The notes: generated by a model from the letters alone, not told the origin. A stretch of 64,000 bases of DNA from Larix kaempferi (GCA_027924585.1 BSBM01000461.1:5082501-5146500); one strand, 5' to 3'; positions 10,141-21,815 are shown, numbered from the stretch's first letter. Translations and numbers: made by a program.

Positions 10141-11020
10141 CCCCCCCTTAATCCATACTTTTGCATCCTAGTCCCTGGATACTAAGACCAAAGGTCACCC
10201 ATACAATCAAATAAATGATAAAAAATAAAGAGTTGTCCATGACCCAAGGAAATGGGGAAAACCTCATGGGAAACCCCCCCCTCAAAATAGGATAGCAAGA
10301 AGCACACACAACTTTCACACCAAGTAGATATCTGATATGGAAAAATATCTTATGAGTGAAAACTTTAGTGAATATGTTTGCAATCATCTCATATGTAGGA
10401 AAATAATGTAGTGAGATGGTCTAGTTGTGCTCTAGATACCTGATGTAGTGCATGTAAACCTTAATATGTTTGGTCCTCTAATTCTATACTGAGTCACTGG
10501 AGATCTGTATGGCTCTCTGATTATCACAAAATAGGTCAACTGAAGGAGAAGTGTGAATGCCAAACTCAATCAAGATCCCATGCAACCAAACTACCTGGAT
10601 GGTTGCATTCACAACCCCTCTGTACTCTGCCTCTGCTGAAGATAGTGGAAGTATTGCTTTCTTTTGGATTGACCAATAGATTGGTCTTGAGCCAATGATG
10701 AATATGTACCCTGAAATGGAATTCCTATCAATATTGTCTCAAGCCTAGTCTGAGTCAGTAAAACCAACTAGATCTAGTGGAGCACCAACATAATAATGGA
10801 TCCTAAAATCTCTCATACCTTGCTCATAGTGTAATATCCTCTTAGCTTCTTTCCAGTGCAACTCATGTGGCTCCTACATGTACCTATCCACAACACCGAC
10901 AACATATGATAGATATGGTCTCGAATGTGTTAGATATAACAAGCTACCAATCAAATTTATGTAAGAGTGCTATAAACCAAGGGTGTGGAACCACCTTCTT
11001 CTAATCTAATGCTAGATAGG
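10141..11020 (-). pseudogene. C: RNase H with adjacent polypurine tract
   Basis: Minus-strand copia RNase H. Readable motifs in order: DFRIHYYVGAPLDLVGFTDSD (first catalytic region, followed by stops), NSISGYIFIIGSRPIYW, LSSAEAEYRG (catalytic Glu stretch), DNQRAIQI (third catalytic Asp), RTKHIKVYMHYIRY and MIANIFTKVF at 10387. Stops occur near the first catalytic Asp and around residue 130. The tract 10141-10154 is the PPT complement. The RT part is beyond D, from 25119. Confidence 0.82.
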
Positions 11021-11025
11021 AAGGG

Positions 11026-11497
11026 TGTTGTTTGTGAAGCCATATCTTCTAGTCTCATAGATGATATTGTCTTAGCCATGCACCTCAGAGGACAGTACAC
11101 TCATTCCCCAACCCTGGGGTTTGGGGCTGTTTTCGCCAACAGTTTACGGGCCCATGGTTTTGGGTAACCCGTGGTATTTTCCCATTGTATTTCCCTTATA
11201 AAAGAAATACATTTTAATACAGCTAGGGTTGATGTATTAGGTATTATGCATTGTAAAGATCTTTGAGATCAAGGAAGAGAGACTGTGATATAGTGAAGAG
11301 GAAGTGCAGCGGTTGTGCTGCAGGTTGTATCCCTTCACTTTGCTGGACGGTATAATAATAAGGACTGGCAACTGCAGTGTGGACGTAGCCCATCTTGGGG
11401 TGAACCACAATATATCTGTGTCTCTCTTGTAATGTGTGCGTGCTTATGTTTTCATTTATGTTTATTTTTATTTCTTTGTGATCCTGTTTTTCTAACA
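11026..11497 (+). repeat. 5' LTR of D
   Basis: 472 bp, TGTTGTTTGTG to TTTCTAACA. It lacks about 28 bp that the 3' LTR has after GGGGTTTGGGG; short G-run repeats flank the difference, suggesting slippage or microhomology deletion. Confidence 0.92.
11197..11203 (+). promoter_or_regulatory. TATA box of the D LTR
   Basis: TATAAAA about 170 bp into the LTR, conserved in the 3' LTR (CTTATAAAAGAAAGAC). Likely promoter, by position. Confidence 0.6.
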
Positions 11498-11499
11498 AT

Positions 11500-11512
11500 T
11501 GGTATCAGAGCC
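11500..11512 (+). other. Primer binding site of D
   Basis: TGGTATCAGAGCC, two bases after the LTR end; complementary to initiator tRNA-Met. Confidence 0.85.
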
Positions 11513-11572
11513 AAACGTCTATTTGGCAGTTAAACTCGCAGGAAACTAGGGTTTCTGGTTCAAGTGGGAGCA

Positions 11573-11666
11573 ATGGTAGAAGAAGGAAAGTTTAAGGTCG
11601 AGAATTTTAATGGCGAAAACTTCCAGTTATGGAAAATTCAAATGGAGGACTATCTATACCAGAAGG
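11573..11666 (+). pseudogene. D: Gag N-terminus, cut by E
   Basis: ATG at 11573 starts MVEEGKFKVENFNGENFQLW, the classical copia Gag start (F.G.NF..W). After 31 codons plus one base it meets the TSD and element E at 11667. The reading frame continues exactly at 20764 (DLFLSLGG), so E excision plus one TSD copy would leave the frame open. This fixes the E boundaries independently. Confidence 0.9.
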
Positions 11667-12690
11667 TGTTACACCAAAATGTTGTCACCCTTGTGCAAGT
11701 GTCACAAGTGTTGCAATTGTCGTTGTCATGACCTAGTGTCGTCATCATGACCGTTGCAAGTACTTTCATTATGACCAAGTGTTGTCATCATGACCATTGT
11801 GATAATGTCATCATCTTGACCATTGTGTATACATCCCTGAAGTCACCTGGGCCAAGTACTCATTTGGGAGGATTTGTTCTCAGTTTGTACACCCTTTTGA
11901 GAGGTTGTCGCAGGTTGCACACTAGCAACATGCGATGTCATAGGTTTCTCTTTAGCAAGGTGCGATGGGGTCTGTTAATGGGAAAAAATAGTCATTTTGA
12001 GATCTTTCTCAAAGCCTGCCCGTTTGGGGGCTTATCCCTGATCTCTTGGAGAGCTGGTACTCGACCCCTAACTCATTGGGAAGATACCCTATCTCTCTCC
12101 TACCATCTCTCAACCTATCCTATCCATAATCTCATCCAGTTAGTACTATATAAACGAGGCTCACTCCCATACGAAAGGGAGGAAGACTATGGTATCTACA
12201 TGCTGGTGAAATATCTTAGAACACCTTCACTCACCTCTTGGAGAATTCATGCTTCCTTGGAAGGGCTTGGAAATTGGTTTGTGTGGAGAAGGACTGCTAC
12301 GTTAAGTCATTGGTTGTGGTTCTATATCTCTATCATGTACTCCTCTATTTGCAGTAATACAAATTCTTTCCACCGATATCATTCTTGATGTGTAATGATG
12401 TTGTGTTGTTTACCTGCTTAACTATTTACATAGATCTCTTATTGTATAGATGCTCTTTACTCGTTTCTCTTTTCTGTGTCTTGATAGGTCTTGCAGTTTG
12501 GATCTGACGACCGTGGGACGTGGAGCAACATTCAAGAGAAAGGATAGCGAAATCAAAGAGGTAAGACATCTAGTACTTGATCCTTAAGTAGATCTAGGAA
12601 ACGTGTTTGTAGTATGTTCTATTTGTTCTAGACTCGCATTGAGCTAGGGAGATCCGGCTCACCTCCGGTTGAGTGGATTGTCCATCAAAA
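11667..12690 (+). repeat. 5' LTR of E
   Basis: 1024 bp starting TGTTACACCAAAATG. The 3' end reads CATCAAAA where the 3' LTR has CGTCAACA, so the terminal CA is mutated to AA in this copy. Otherwise nearly identical to 19726-20758. Confidence 0.9.
12147..12153 (+). promoter_or_regulatory. TATA box of the E LTR
   Basis: TATATAA in CTATATAAACGAGGCTC, conserved in the 3' LTR at 20215-20221. Likely promoter of the element. Confidence 0.6.
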
Positions 12691-14847
12691 AATCTGGCGA
12701 CCATACTGGGGAGTATTCTTGTTTAGTGATCGTTAATCTGAGTCATTTTCAGTTGATTACTTGTCACAAGCCTTGTTGTCATTTCTTTTGCCATTTTCCT
12801 TCTTAGGATTGATTCCATTGTCAGATCTTCACGTTGAATATCCTGATCTTCTTCCTTTGAGTTTATACAACTCATTTTCAAGACATTTTTTGGTTCATTA
12901 TTGAGAGATCTGGTTCATTTTTGAATCCAGACCTCGCCTGTCGCACCTGGGTAGTGGAAACAGAGCAACACTGTGTCATTCTGAGTCTCTGTTTTTCACG
13001 TGTTAGTCACCCGTCGCACCCTTTGCATTGGTACACGGCGACATCGTTGCACCTCCCATGAAGGAAAACTGCGACGTCGCACTATGTGTAAGGACAGAGC
13101 ACGTCGATCTATCAAAAGTTGGCATACAGGCACCCCTTCCCTCATCTAACAGTTTGGACTTTGGTTTGCTGTATGAACTCCCTCTGTGCTGCAAGATCCA
13201 ACAACAGATCCCATCTTTGATTTGTGTGTTTTGTTTGGCTTTTTTGTATTGGTTTTTGGGTCTTTTGAGATTTGGATTCATGTTTGGCCCTTTGAGTCAA
13301 GGTTTTGAGATCAGTTTTGGTTTGGCATGACCAGCTTGTTTTAAAGACTTGAAGAGTGTGGAATATCCATGTCTTTTTGAGCCTCTTTTTCTTGGGTTAT
13401 GCATCTTGTTTCCCTTACATGCTGAGCTATTCAATCATTTTTGGGAAAGAGTGATTCTTTGTCTCTACTTCAGTTCAAAGAAAAGCTTGATTTTTCCACT
13501 CTTTTTCTATATTCATAAATTTGGAAAACATAAATATTCTTCTTGCTTTAATTTGATCATTTGAAATTCTTGGTCTGACACTCATAAAAAGAAGAAAGAT
13601 TCATTTCAGATTTGTATGCATTTGAGTTAGATAAGATTGTTAAATGCTTTCCTTTGTCTTGCATTTGATTGGAAATGTTAGTGGAATCCTTCTTTCCGTA
13701 GCTTAGATGTGTCTTTTTCAAGTGTAAAAAGATAAGAAATGAGTTATAATTATTGCATTTGGTAGATTTTGAGCCTCTCTTGAGTGCCTTTGAGTTGTTT
13801 GGGTGCTTGCCATTTTTCTTTGGAAATTTCTTAAAGATTAGAGTGTTGTAGATATCTTCTCACTTTCTGTATATAGATATGAAAAGCGTTGAGTTATCAA
13901 ATTTCATTTTTGGTACATGCATTTGAAAACTGAAAAGTGCTTCATCATTGTCTTATACATTGTTAAGATCTGTTGCATCTTTCATTTTCTTTGTGCTCTT
14001 TAGCTGATTATTGCAGAAAGTTAGAGTTATTGCACTCTAGGAAGGAATTCTTCTTTTCGCTACTACTTAAGTACTTTTGGTTTGAAAGAAAAAAAATCTC
14101 TCCCTACCTTAAGTAGTTTTCATTGAAAAGGAAAGGAAAATGTGCATTATCATGTAGTTGAGTATTGCATTATGTTTACATTTATGTACTCACCTCATGC
14201 ATCCACCTAACCGTACAAGATAAAATTAACGCTAGCTTAGGTTAAAATCATTTAGTAACTGTGTGTAAGTTAGAGACGTGTTCCAACATCGTTAAGCGTG
14301 GCAGCTGTCGTTACTTGCCAACACTGTAGTCCGGGGGTATTGTAGTCTTCCACGTACATCGGTATATCGAGCTCCTTCACGTACCCACCAAGTACCATAA
14401 TCCGTACTTGGCATATATCGAAGGGTGTATCATGTACTCAACACGTATATCGGAAGGTCTCATGCCAATGGCTATGCATTAGACAACACCACTACAGATT
14501 TGAGCTCCCACGTACCTTGCGTATATCTGGAGACACCATTAGGATTCCTGAAACCAACCGAGTTAACCATTTGGCCGTCTTGGAAAAGCAATACACCGAG
14601 AATAGCACTCGGAGAGATTAGCACGCATGTACTGTCTAGGTAATCGGGAGGCAAGGGTACGGTCCCAATCCTCCTTGTCGCGTCATATTGTTGGACCCTG
14701 TAGTATGTAGCGGTTTGCGATGCCTTGATAATCCCGTGAGGTTCCAGACTTTGAATCTAGTCCTATTCACACAGTTTGCTTGTTGATTTTAGACTTGAGT
14801 AGTGTTTGTGTTGTGTGGTCCTTTAGAGACTCTTAGGAAGTTTAGAT
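12691..14847 (+). other. E: leader between 5' LTR and gag
   Basis: Begins with the PBS-like AATCTGGCGACCATACTGGG. No protein domain recognised. The part from about 14280 to 14700 has repeated CACGTA.ATCGG/GTATATCGA words. Short open frames here have no recognised similarity. Confidence 0.6.
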
Positions 14848-16368
14848 ATGGAAGATTCTTCCGGGACTACCAACCAAGGCACCCCTTTCCAAGGTATGCC
14901 ATTTGTTATTCCCCCTTGTGGAACTATTGGTCCTCCCTTTATGGCTATGTTGAGTCTTCCTGGATTGACGATAGGATTACTTGTATGGTTATTCTCCAAT
15001 CTAGTTATGCTAAGTGCACCAATCGTGTCGGAACTAGGTCCTTCACCACATGAGCATCAATCTCATGATGACCCTTCTCCTTCTCCGTCGAAAGTTGAAT
15101 CAGCTTCCATCTCTTCCTCTTCTCCTCCTGAAAACTCTGATGTTAGTAAGAAGGCTGGTGTGAAGAAGAAGAAAGGGAAGATTAAGAAGAAGAAAGATAA
15201 GAAAGAGACCACGTGTCAACCCTCGGCCTCTGATGGAACTCATTCTATGAGAACACCTTGTAAGCCAAAGTTCCCTTGCAAACTTTGCAAGGGTGATCAC
15301 CTTCTCAAGAATTGTCCCGGTCTTCCCCGTGTGTCAGAAATGTGGTCTAAAAACCCCAAACCGCTTGTATCGTCAACCTTTGACCATCATTTTGATGACA
15401 CTCCCTCGACCAATGACCCTTTGGTGAAGGGTCAGAAAGGTAGAGCTGCAGATCCTTGTTGGATATTGAAGGGCATGCATCGTACTTACCTTTGTCCAAG
15501 CATGGATGAAGCTTCACGGTGGTTGGAAGATATTACTAGCTCTCAATAGGTGCTTCCAATAAGCGATAGTAAGTTGTCCCTCGAACCCCTGCTGGTTGAC
15601 CAATTGGTCAATTCAGTTTCATCTGTAATCGATCCCACTCTTCCTTCCGAGAGTGAAGTGATCGAGTCGCTGTCATCTCCACTCGATCCCGCTCTTTTAT
15701 TGGAGAAAGTCCAGATTGAAGTCGTCACCATGACACAATCTTCGTCTCATTATTATCTTCCAAGTGAGAGTGAATTGGAAACCTGATGTTTTCCTAGTCA
15801 GTTCAGAATATCCTAGGCAAGGGGAAACCCTGTCCATTCCTACCGGACTCGTACTGAGGTCATTTCCTTTGATTGGAATGGTCTAATAGAATCTCATCTT
15901 CCTTCGAGTATTCCTTTTCAAATATCTGTAGGAGTTTTCGATAAGGAAATCTTTCGTACTATAGTTGATGAGGGAGCTTCTGTCAGTATTTTATCCTCAA
16001 CTACCTGGCAATCAATAGGTTCTCCTTAGCTTGTGCCAGTCACTGACCAGATTTTGGCTTTTAATAGAAGTCCTACCGGACCTTTAGGGATTCTCCCGCA
16101 GTTACCTGTCACGTTGAGAGGTAAAACTATTTATGTTGATGTCATGGTTGTCCAAGGTCCTTTAGATTTCAATCTACTCCTTGGACGTGATTATGTCTAT
16201 GCTATGAAAGCCGTCGTGTCCACACTCTTTCGAGTGATGTATTTTCCCTATGATGGGAGGATTGTGACCATTGATCAACTTTCCTACGTGACACCCACTC
16301 ATCATATGAATCCTAGTCATCAGACTTCCCTGAATGTTCCGCATGTTTTAGTGGTTTCTTCCCCCTGA
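14848..16368 (+). pseudogene. E: gag-protease frame with four stops
   Basis: One continuous frame of about 507 codons from ATG 14848, with stops at TAG 15547, TGA 15784, TAG 15814 and TAG 16027 and no frameshift. The N-terminal part is Pro/Gly-rich (GTPFQGMPFVIPPCGTIGPP), then a Ser-rich and a Lys-rich basic stretch (KKKKGKIKKKKDKK, near residue 110). A zinc-knuckle-like CKLCKGDHLLKNC (CX2CX3HX4C) follows near residue 145. The C-terminal part is a retropepsin-like domain: IVDEGASVSIL active-site loop at about 15961-15993, flap region, and LLLGRDYVY near 16180. Gypsy-type Gag and protease would package and process particles. The length is short for Gag plus protease and no RT follows. The Ty3/gypsy assignment rests on PBS and protease type. 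Confidence 0.75.
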
Positions 16369-16372
16369 GAAT

Positions 16373-18640
16373 GGGGGGTACAAGCATAGTTTATGTTTTG
16401 TTTCAAGCTCGTTAAAAAATGAAACCAACCTTAAAGCAAAGTTTCTCTTTGATTTCAAGCTTGCATAAAAATGAAACCATTCCATATGAGCATAGTTCCC
16501 GTTCTATGTCAAGCTCGTTAAAAAATGAAATAGATTCCTACGAGCACGGTTTATGTTATGTTTCAAGCTCGTTAAAAAAATGAAACCAACCATCCCTTGG
16601 AGCATAGTTTTATTCTATTTCAAGCTCATTAAAAAATGAAATAGACCCCTCTAAGCATAGTTTACCTTTGGTTTCAAGCTTGCATAAAAATGAAACCATC
16701 CACTCGAGCACAATTTTATTCCATTTCAAGTTCGTTAAAAAATAAGATGGGCCCCCTCGAGCACAGTTTTATTCCATTTCAAGCTCGTTAAAAAATAAGA
16801 TGGGCCCCCTCGAGCACAGTTTTATTCCATTTCATGCTCGTTAAAAAATAAGATGGGCCCCCTCGAGCACAGTTTTATTCCATTTCAAGCTCGTTAAAAA
16901 ATAAGATGGGCCCCATCAAGCATAGTTTTATTCCATTTCAAGCTCGTTAAAACATAAGATGGGCCCGCTCAAGCATAGTTATTGTCTATTTCAAGCTTGT
17001 GTAAAAATGAAATAGATTTCCCTCCCATCGGTTCGAGTCTCTTGCTAGAGTTAGAATTTTAACCTTCATGTCATTTGATTCTCGTTTTACCCCCCTTGGT
17101 GAACATTTTCATATTAGTAGCCAGGTTGGTAGTTGGGTTAGCAAGCAGCATTTTTTAGACGAAATGAAGCTTGGGGGGCATGTCACATGTCATACCGTCA
17201 ACAATCATGTTGAAGGAACACTACCATGTTAAGCTGCTAGCAATCATGCTGGGGGCATTTTCCAACCTCTGCGCATCATGTTGGGAAGGAACCCGTCAAT
17301 GGGCCTTAACCCATGAGCATAGTTCCCTTTCTGTGTCAAGCTCTTTAAAAATGAAACAAGTCTTTTGAGCAGAGTTATATTCCTGTGTCAAACTCATTAA
17401 AAAATGAAACATATCCTTTCCCTTTGAGTCGAGTCTCCTTGTAGACTTATTAATCGAACCTTCTTTTCACCCGCCTATGCCTTAGGCAGATGAAATGAAG
17501 CTTGGGGGCACCTCTTCAATCTCTGGAAGTTACGTTGAAGTCAAATCGATCGCTTCTCCACACCACGTTGGAGCTAAGTCACTTACTTCTAGCAATCATG
17601 TTGGGGGCACCCACCAACCTCTGGATGCCATGTTGGGAAAAAGTTCACCATTGGGAACATTTTCAAGCACACTTTCCTTTCTTAGGTTTCGAGCTCATTA
17701 AACTATGAAAATTACCCCAAGCATAGTTCATTTTTCTGTTACAAGCTCGTTCAAAAATGAAGCAGACATCATGAGCATTCTTCCAACCTATCTTCGAGCT
17801 CGTTAAAAATAGTAAGATAGCATTTGAGATTACTTTTCACCTTTTTCGTGCTCTGGTTGAAACATGAAAAGTGGTTTGAGCTTACTTTTCACTTTTTTCG
17901 TGCTCTAATTAAAACATGAAAAGTGGTTTGAGCTTAGTTTTTACTTTTTCGTGTTCTGGTTCAAACATGAAAAATATTTTGAGTGCTTTTGATACCATTC
18001 TCGTGCTCATTAAAAATTTAAGTTAAAAATGTGTGTCTAACGAGTATAGGTTTATCACTTTATCCAGCCTCGCTAGACTATTTAAGGAAAATGAATTGTG
18101 CCGAGTTTACTTTTTCCTTTGTCGTACTCAGTCATCAACCATGACAAAGTTGTTCATGGAGTCCTTTTTAATCTCTTTTCAGACTCCCTAAATAGGAAAA
18201 TATTTCCAAGCGAACTTGATGCTTTCACACTTGTGAAAGCATTTGAATGATCATCTTTCTAGTGATAGTTTACCCATTTTTTCGGACCAGGAAGCACTAT
18301 TTACGAAAAAGGAATACTGCAACCAACCATGGCTGCATGAGTCCTCTCTCGCGTTGTTTTAGCCTTTTTCAGGTGATGAGGCTAACTTTACGAAAAAGGA
18401 CCATTGGAGTCTCCTTTAGTTCTTTTCAGACTCTCTAAACATGAAATGACGTCGAGTTTTCCTTCTCTGGACTCATTAAATTTTAAACATTGAAGGGCCC
18501 ATTATGGGACGAACCCCTCCTTTCCTAGGTTCGTAAAACATTTGGGATTGGACTCATCTATGAGATGAGCTATACCGAGCATCTGGTTACCCTCATCAGG
18601 CTCGTTAAAAAACAAGTGAGGCTCTCATCATTCATGATGG
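16373..18640 (+). repeat. E: hairpin repeat array with covarying stems
   Basis: About 25-30 degenerate units, each a short inverted repeat around a conserved loop like AGCTCGTTAAAAA and preceded by GAGCATAGTTT-like spacer. Stem arms differ between units but stay complementary: CTATTTCA/TGAAATAG (16615-16622 and 16637-16644; again 16986-16993 and 17008-17015), TGGTTTCA/TGAAACCA (16669-16676 and 16691-16698), CTATCTT/AAGATAG (17788-17794 and 17814-17820), TTTTTCG/CGAAAAA (18278-18284 and 18304-18310), CCTTTTTC/GAAAAAGG (18363-18370 and 18392-18399). Non-coding; sits between the protease frame and the 3' part of E. Function unknown. Confidence 0.8.
16746..16990 (+). repeat. E: 53-bp tandem block inside the hairpin array
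   Basis: GATGGGCCC recurs at 16746, 16799, 16852, 16905 and 16958, exactly every 53 bp, with near-identical units (GAGCACAGTTTTATTCCATTTCA then GCTCGTTAAAAAATAA). A recently amplified patch within the older, diverged array. Confidence 0.88.
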
Positions 18641-19725
18641 GGAAAAAGGGAAGTGTTTGTATTACATACCTTAGTGGCAGTATATAGTCATTCTTGAACA
18701 TGGCACTCGTTTGCATTTGCATTCAGTACTTGGATAATCTGTTTGTCCTCGAGTATTGTCAATTCCATGAGTCACGTTGCTCCTTTGGATCAGCCAAAGA
18801 ATGCTTCCACCATCAGTTGCATTAGGGTTTGGTATCATTCTCGTCATGTCAATATTGCCAAGTCATGCCATGCCCATGTTCAAGAATATGCCTATCATTT
18901 ATCATCTGCAGTTAGTATACCTTCAATCATGTTGGTCTACTCTGAGTCAGTCTTGCATGTAATTGTACCATCCGATCCACTCTACACATTTTTTGTCGTG
19001 TTTCGTGTCGATTAATGGGGGATTCATTATGGCCCTCCTTCGATGGATTCATCCTTGTCGACTTCAACTCATCATCCAAGGATTGAATCTAGAAACCAGT
19101 CAAGTACCTTGGTCCTACATGCCTTAATGGCAGGTCACCTCGCTTTCATCATGAGTTTACATCATTAACTCTTGATTGAAATATTTCATCTTGCGTTCGA
19201 CGTCAACTCATTTATTCATGCTCGATGATATGTACTGTGATACCTTAGGAATCATTGACATTAATGGTGATCTCCCTCGCTCTTGTTAACGGTTTGCATT
19301 AATGACCGGTAATCAAGTGGTTTCTACCATGTTTGACGTCAAAACATTTGTAATCACATGGATAGATTTGTATCATTGCGGGTTCAGCTTGAAGACCCTG
19401 GGGAGTCATGTTTTACGAAGGCTGCGATGGAGTGTGTATTGAGTCATATTACACGGATCCACTTTTGTATTGGTCGTGGCTGTGTTATCATCTCATCATG
19501 GATCTATGCTTGTGTCTAGTAGCCATGATTATGTTCAGTCGATCATTACTCCCATGGATTTTCAATGTATTGGTTGGTAGCCATGTTGTACTACATATGA
19601 GATTGTCAGTTCAAAGTCAGTTGTATTGCAACAACATCCTTCATCCAGCAAGTCCTTGCCATTTTTCTTGCTACAAAGCATTTCACCTGTACATCCTTAA
19701 TAGCTTCATGCTTTGGGGGGCATTC
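18641..19725 (+). other. E: 3' internal region and polypurine tract
   Basis: About 1.1 kb without recognisable domain; open frames at 18743-19015 and 19408-19818 have no similarity I can name. Ends in CTTTGGGGGGCATTC (19711-19725), the polypurine tract before the 3' LTR. Confidence 0.6.
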
Positions 19726-20758
19726 TGTTGCACCAAAATGTCATCACCCTTGTGCAAGTGTCACAAGTGTCGCAAGTGTTGCAAGTGTCATCGTTATGAC
19801 CTAGTGTCGTCATCATGACCGTTGCAAGTACCGTCATTGTGACCAAGTGTTGTCATCATGACCATTGTGATAATGTCGTCATCTTGACCATTGTGTATAC
19901 ATCCCTGAAGTCACCTGGGCCAAGTAATCATTTGGGAGGATTTGTACTCAGTTTGTACACCCTTTTGAGAGGTCGTCGCAGGTTGCACACTAGCAACATG
20001 CGATGTCGCAGGTTTCTCTTTAGCAAGGTGCGACGAGGTCTGTTAATGGGAAAAAATAGCCATTTCGAGATCTTTCTCGAAGCCTACCCATTTGGGGGCT
20101 TATCCCTGATCTCTTGGAGAGATAGTACTCGACCCCTAACTCATTGGGAAGATCCCCTATCTCTCTCCTACCATCTCTCAACCTATCTTATCCATAATCT
20201 CATCCACTTAGTCCTATATAAACGAGGCTCACTCCCATACCAAAGGGAGGAATACTATGGTATCTACATGCTGGTGAAATCTCTTAGAACACCTTCACTC
20301 ACCTCTTGGAGAATTCATGCTTCCTTGGAAGGGCTTGGAAATTGGATTGTGTGGAGAAGGGCTGCTACGTTAAGTCATTGGTTGTGGTTCTATATCTCTA
20401 TCATGTACTCCTCTATTTGCAATAATACAAATGCTTTCCACCAATATCGTTCTTGATGTGTAATGATGTTGTGTTGTTTACCTACTTAACTGTTTACATA
20501 GATCTCTTATTGGATAGATGCTCTTTACTCATTTCTCTTTTCCGTGTCTTGATAGGTCTTGCAGCTTGGATCTAATGACTGTGGGACGTGGAGCAACATT
20601 CAGGAGAAAGGATAGAGAAATCAAAGAGGTAAGACATCTAGTACTTGATCCTTAAGTAGATCTAGGAAACGTGTTTGTAGTCTATTCAATTTGTTCTAGA
20701 CTCGCATTGAGCTAGGGAGATCCGGCTCTCCTTCGGTCGAGTTTATTGTCCGTCAACA
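19726..20758 (+). repeat. 3' LTR of E
   Basis: 1033 bp, TGTTGCACCAAAATG to CCGTCAACA, followed by TSD gaagg. Differs from the 5' copy by scattered substitutions and a small insertion in the CAAGTGTCGCAAGTG run near the start. Confidence 0.93.
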
Positions 20759-20763
20759 GAAGG

Positions 20764-21458
20764 ATCTATTCCTATCGTTGGGAGGAACAACAAAGCAGTC
20801 AATGACCATGAAGGACAAAGCATGGGAGGTTCTTGACAGAAAGTCACTGGGAACAATATGGTTATCCCTGGCTTCGTTGGTGGCTTTCAATAGCTCAAAA
20901 GAAACGATAATGGAGGGTTTGATGAACGCACTGGGTAAGCTATATGAAAAACCCTCGGCCTCCAACAAGGTATTTCTAATGAAGTGTTTATTTAATATGA
21001 AGATGTCTGAAGGTGGATCTGTTACTGATAATTTAAATGAGTTTAATACGGTTACAAATCAACTAAGTTATGTAAGTGTGAACTTTGATGATGAGGTTAA
21101 GGCTCTTCTAATCTTGTGTTCATTGCCAGAAAGATGGAATAGTTTGGTCATGGCTGTAAGTAACTCTGTCTCTGGTTCAAACACCTTGAAATTCGATGAT
21201 GTTACTGGTGTTATTCTTAGCGAGGAAATGCGAAGACAAAACACAGGTGAGATATCAGGTAATGCGTTGACCATGGAGAGCAGGGGAAGACAAAGGGAGA
21301 GAGGAAAGAGCCAAGGTAATCGTGTCAAGTCTAAAACGGGAAGATCCAAGTCTAGACTGGGAAAGATAGAGTGCTGGAATTGTGGAAAGAAAGGACATCT
21401 AAAGAAAGACTTCAGATTTCTAAAGAAGAAAGGAGATGCACAGCAGGAAACTACCTAG
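20764..21458 (+). pseudogene. D: Gag, main part
   Basis: Continuation of the D Gag after E, open to a stop at 21456-21458. Contains AWEVLDRKSLGTIWLSLAS, LMNALGKLYEKPSASNKVFL, the UBN2 core, SEEMRRQ, an Arg/Lys/Ser-rich stretch, then the nucleocapsid knuckle CWNCGKKGHLKKDF: the CX2CX4HX4C motif has lost its last Cys to Phe. Gag forms the particle and the knuckle binds the RNA. A stop separates it from the protease part in the same frame. Apart from the knuckle it looks well preserved. Confidence 0.88.
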
Positions 21459-21479
21459 GAAGCAAATGTAGCAGGTGAT

Positions 21480-21794
21480 GTGTTACAAGATGCTTTGATT
21501 CTTGCACTAGATAATACTAATGATTATTGGGTAGTAGATTCAGGGGCTTCATGTCATGCTACACCCCATAGGAAATACTTTCATGACTATGTTCCAGGTG
21601 ATTTTGGACATGTTTTATTGGGTGATGATGAGCCATGTAAAATTGTTGGAATTGGTAAGGTGTGGATAAAAGTTAAGAATGGAACTCATTGGTTGTTGAA
21701 ATATGTAAGGCATATTCCTACTATGAAAATAAATATGATCTCAATAGGGAAGTTGGGATATGGTGGCCATCTATCTATATTTGAAGAAAAGTGA
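21480..21794 (+). pseudogene. D: aspartic protease
   Basis: Same frame as Gag. YWVVDSGASCHATPHRKYF contains the copia protease active site DSGAS, followed by VLLGDDEPCKIVGIGKVWI and the VRHIPTMKINMISIGKL stretch typical of the end of the copia protease. A TGA stop (21792-21794) ends the piece, after which the same frame reopens at about 21795 into the integrase. It would cleave Gag-Pol inside the particle. Confidence 0.88.
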
Positions 21795-21815
21795 TGGAAG
21801 ATCACTAAAGGATCA

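Larger units (their letters stand above)
11667..20758 (+). mobile_element. E: large gag-protease LTR element without RT or integrase
   Basis: 9092 bp with LTRs of 1024 and 1033 bp, perfect TSD gaagg (11662-11666 and 20759-20763), a PBS-like TCTGGCGACCATACTGGGGA just after the 5' LTR and a purine tract (CTTTGGGGGGCATT) before the 3' LTR. The interior has a 2.1-kb leader, one gag-protease frame with four stops, a 2.3-kb hairpin-repeat region and about 1.1 kb of unrecognised sequence. No RT, RNase H or integrase motif is visible in any frame. It resembles the LARD/TR-GAG class of gypsy-related non-autonomous elements; the helper is not in this window. Confidence 0.9.

Noticed and set aside
11747-12388. 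213-codon open frame present in both LTRs of E (also 19815-20456)
   Set aside because: It spans the LTR TATA box, has no recognisable domain, and its presence in both LTRs only reflects their near-identity. No sign of coding selection can be seen from two copies.
13003-13564. Open frames in the E leader
   Set aside because: Hydrophobic, low-complexity translations with no recognisable domain and no counterpart in related elements.
16373-18640. CRISPR-like array
   Set aside because: Repeats with palindromes, but spacing is irregular, there are no unique spacers or cas genes, and the context is a plant retroelement.
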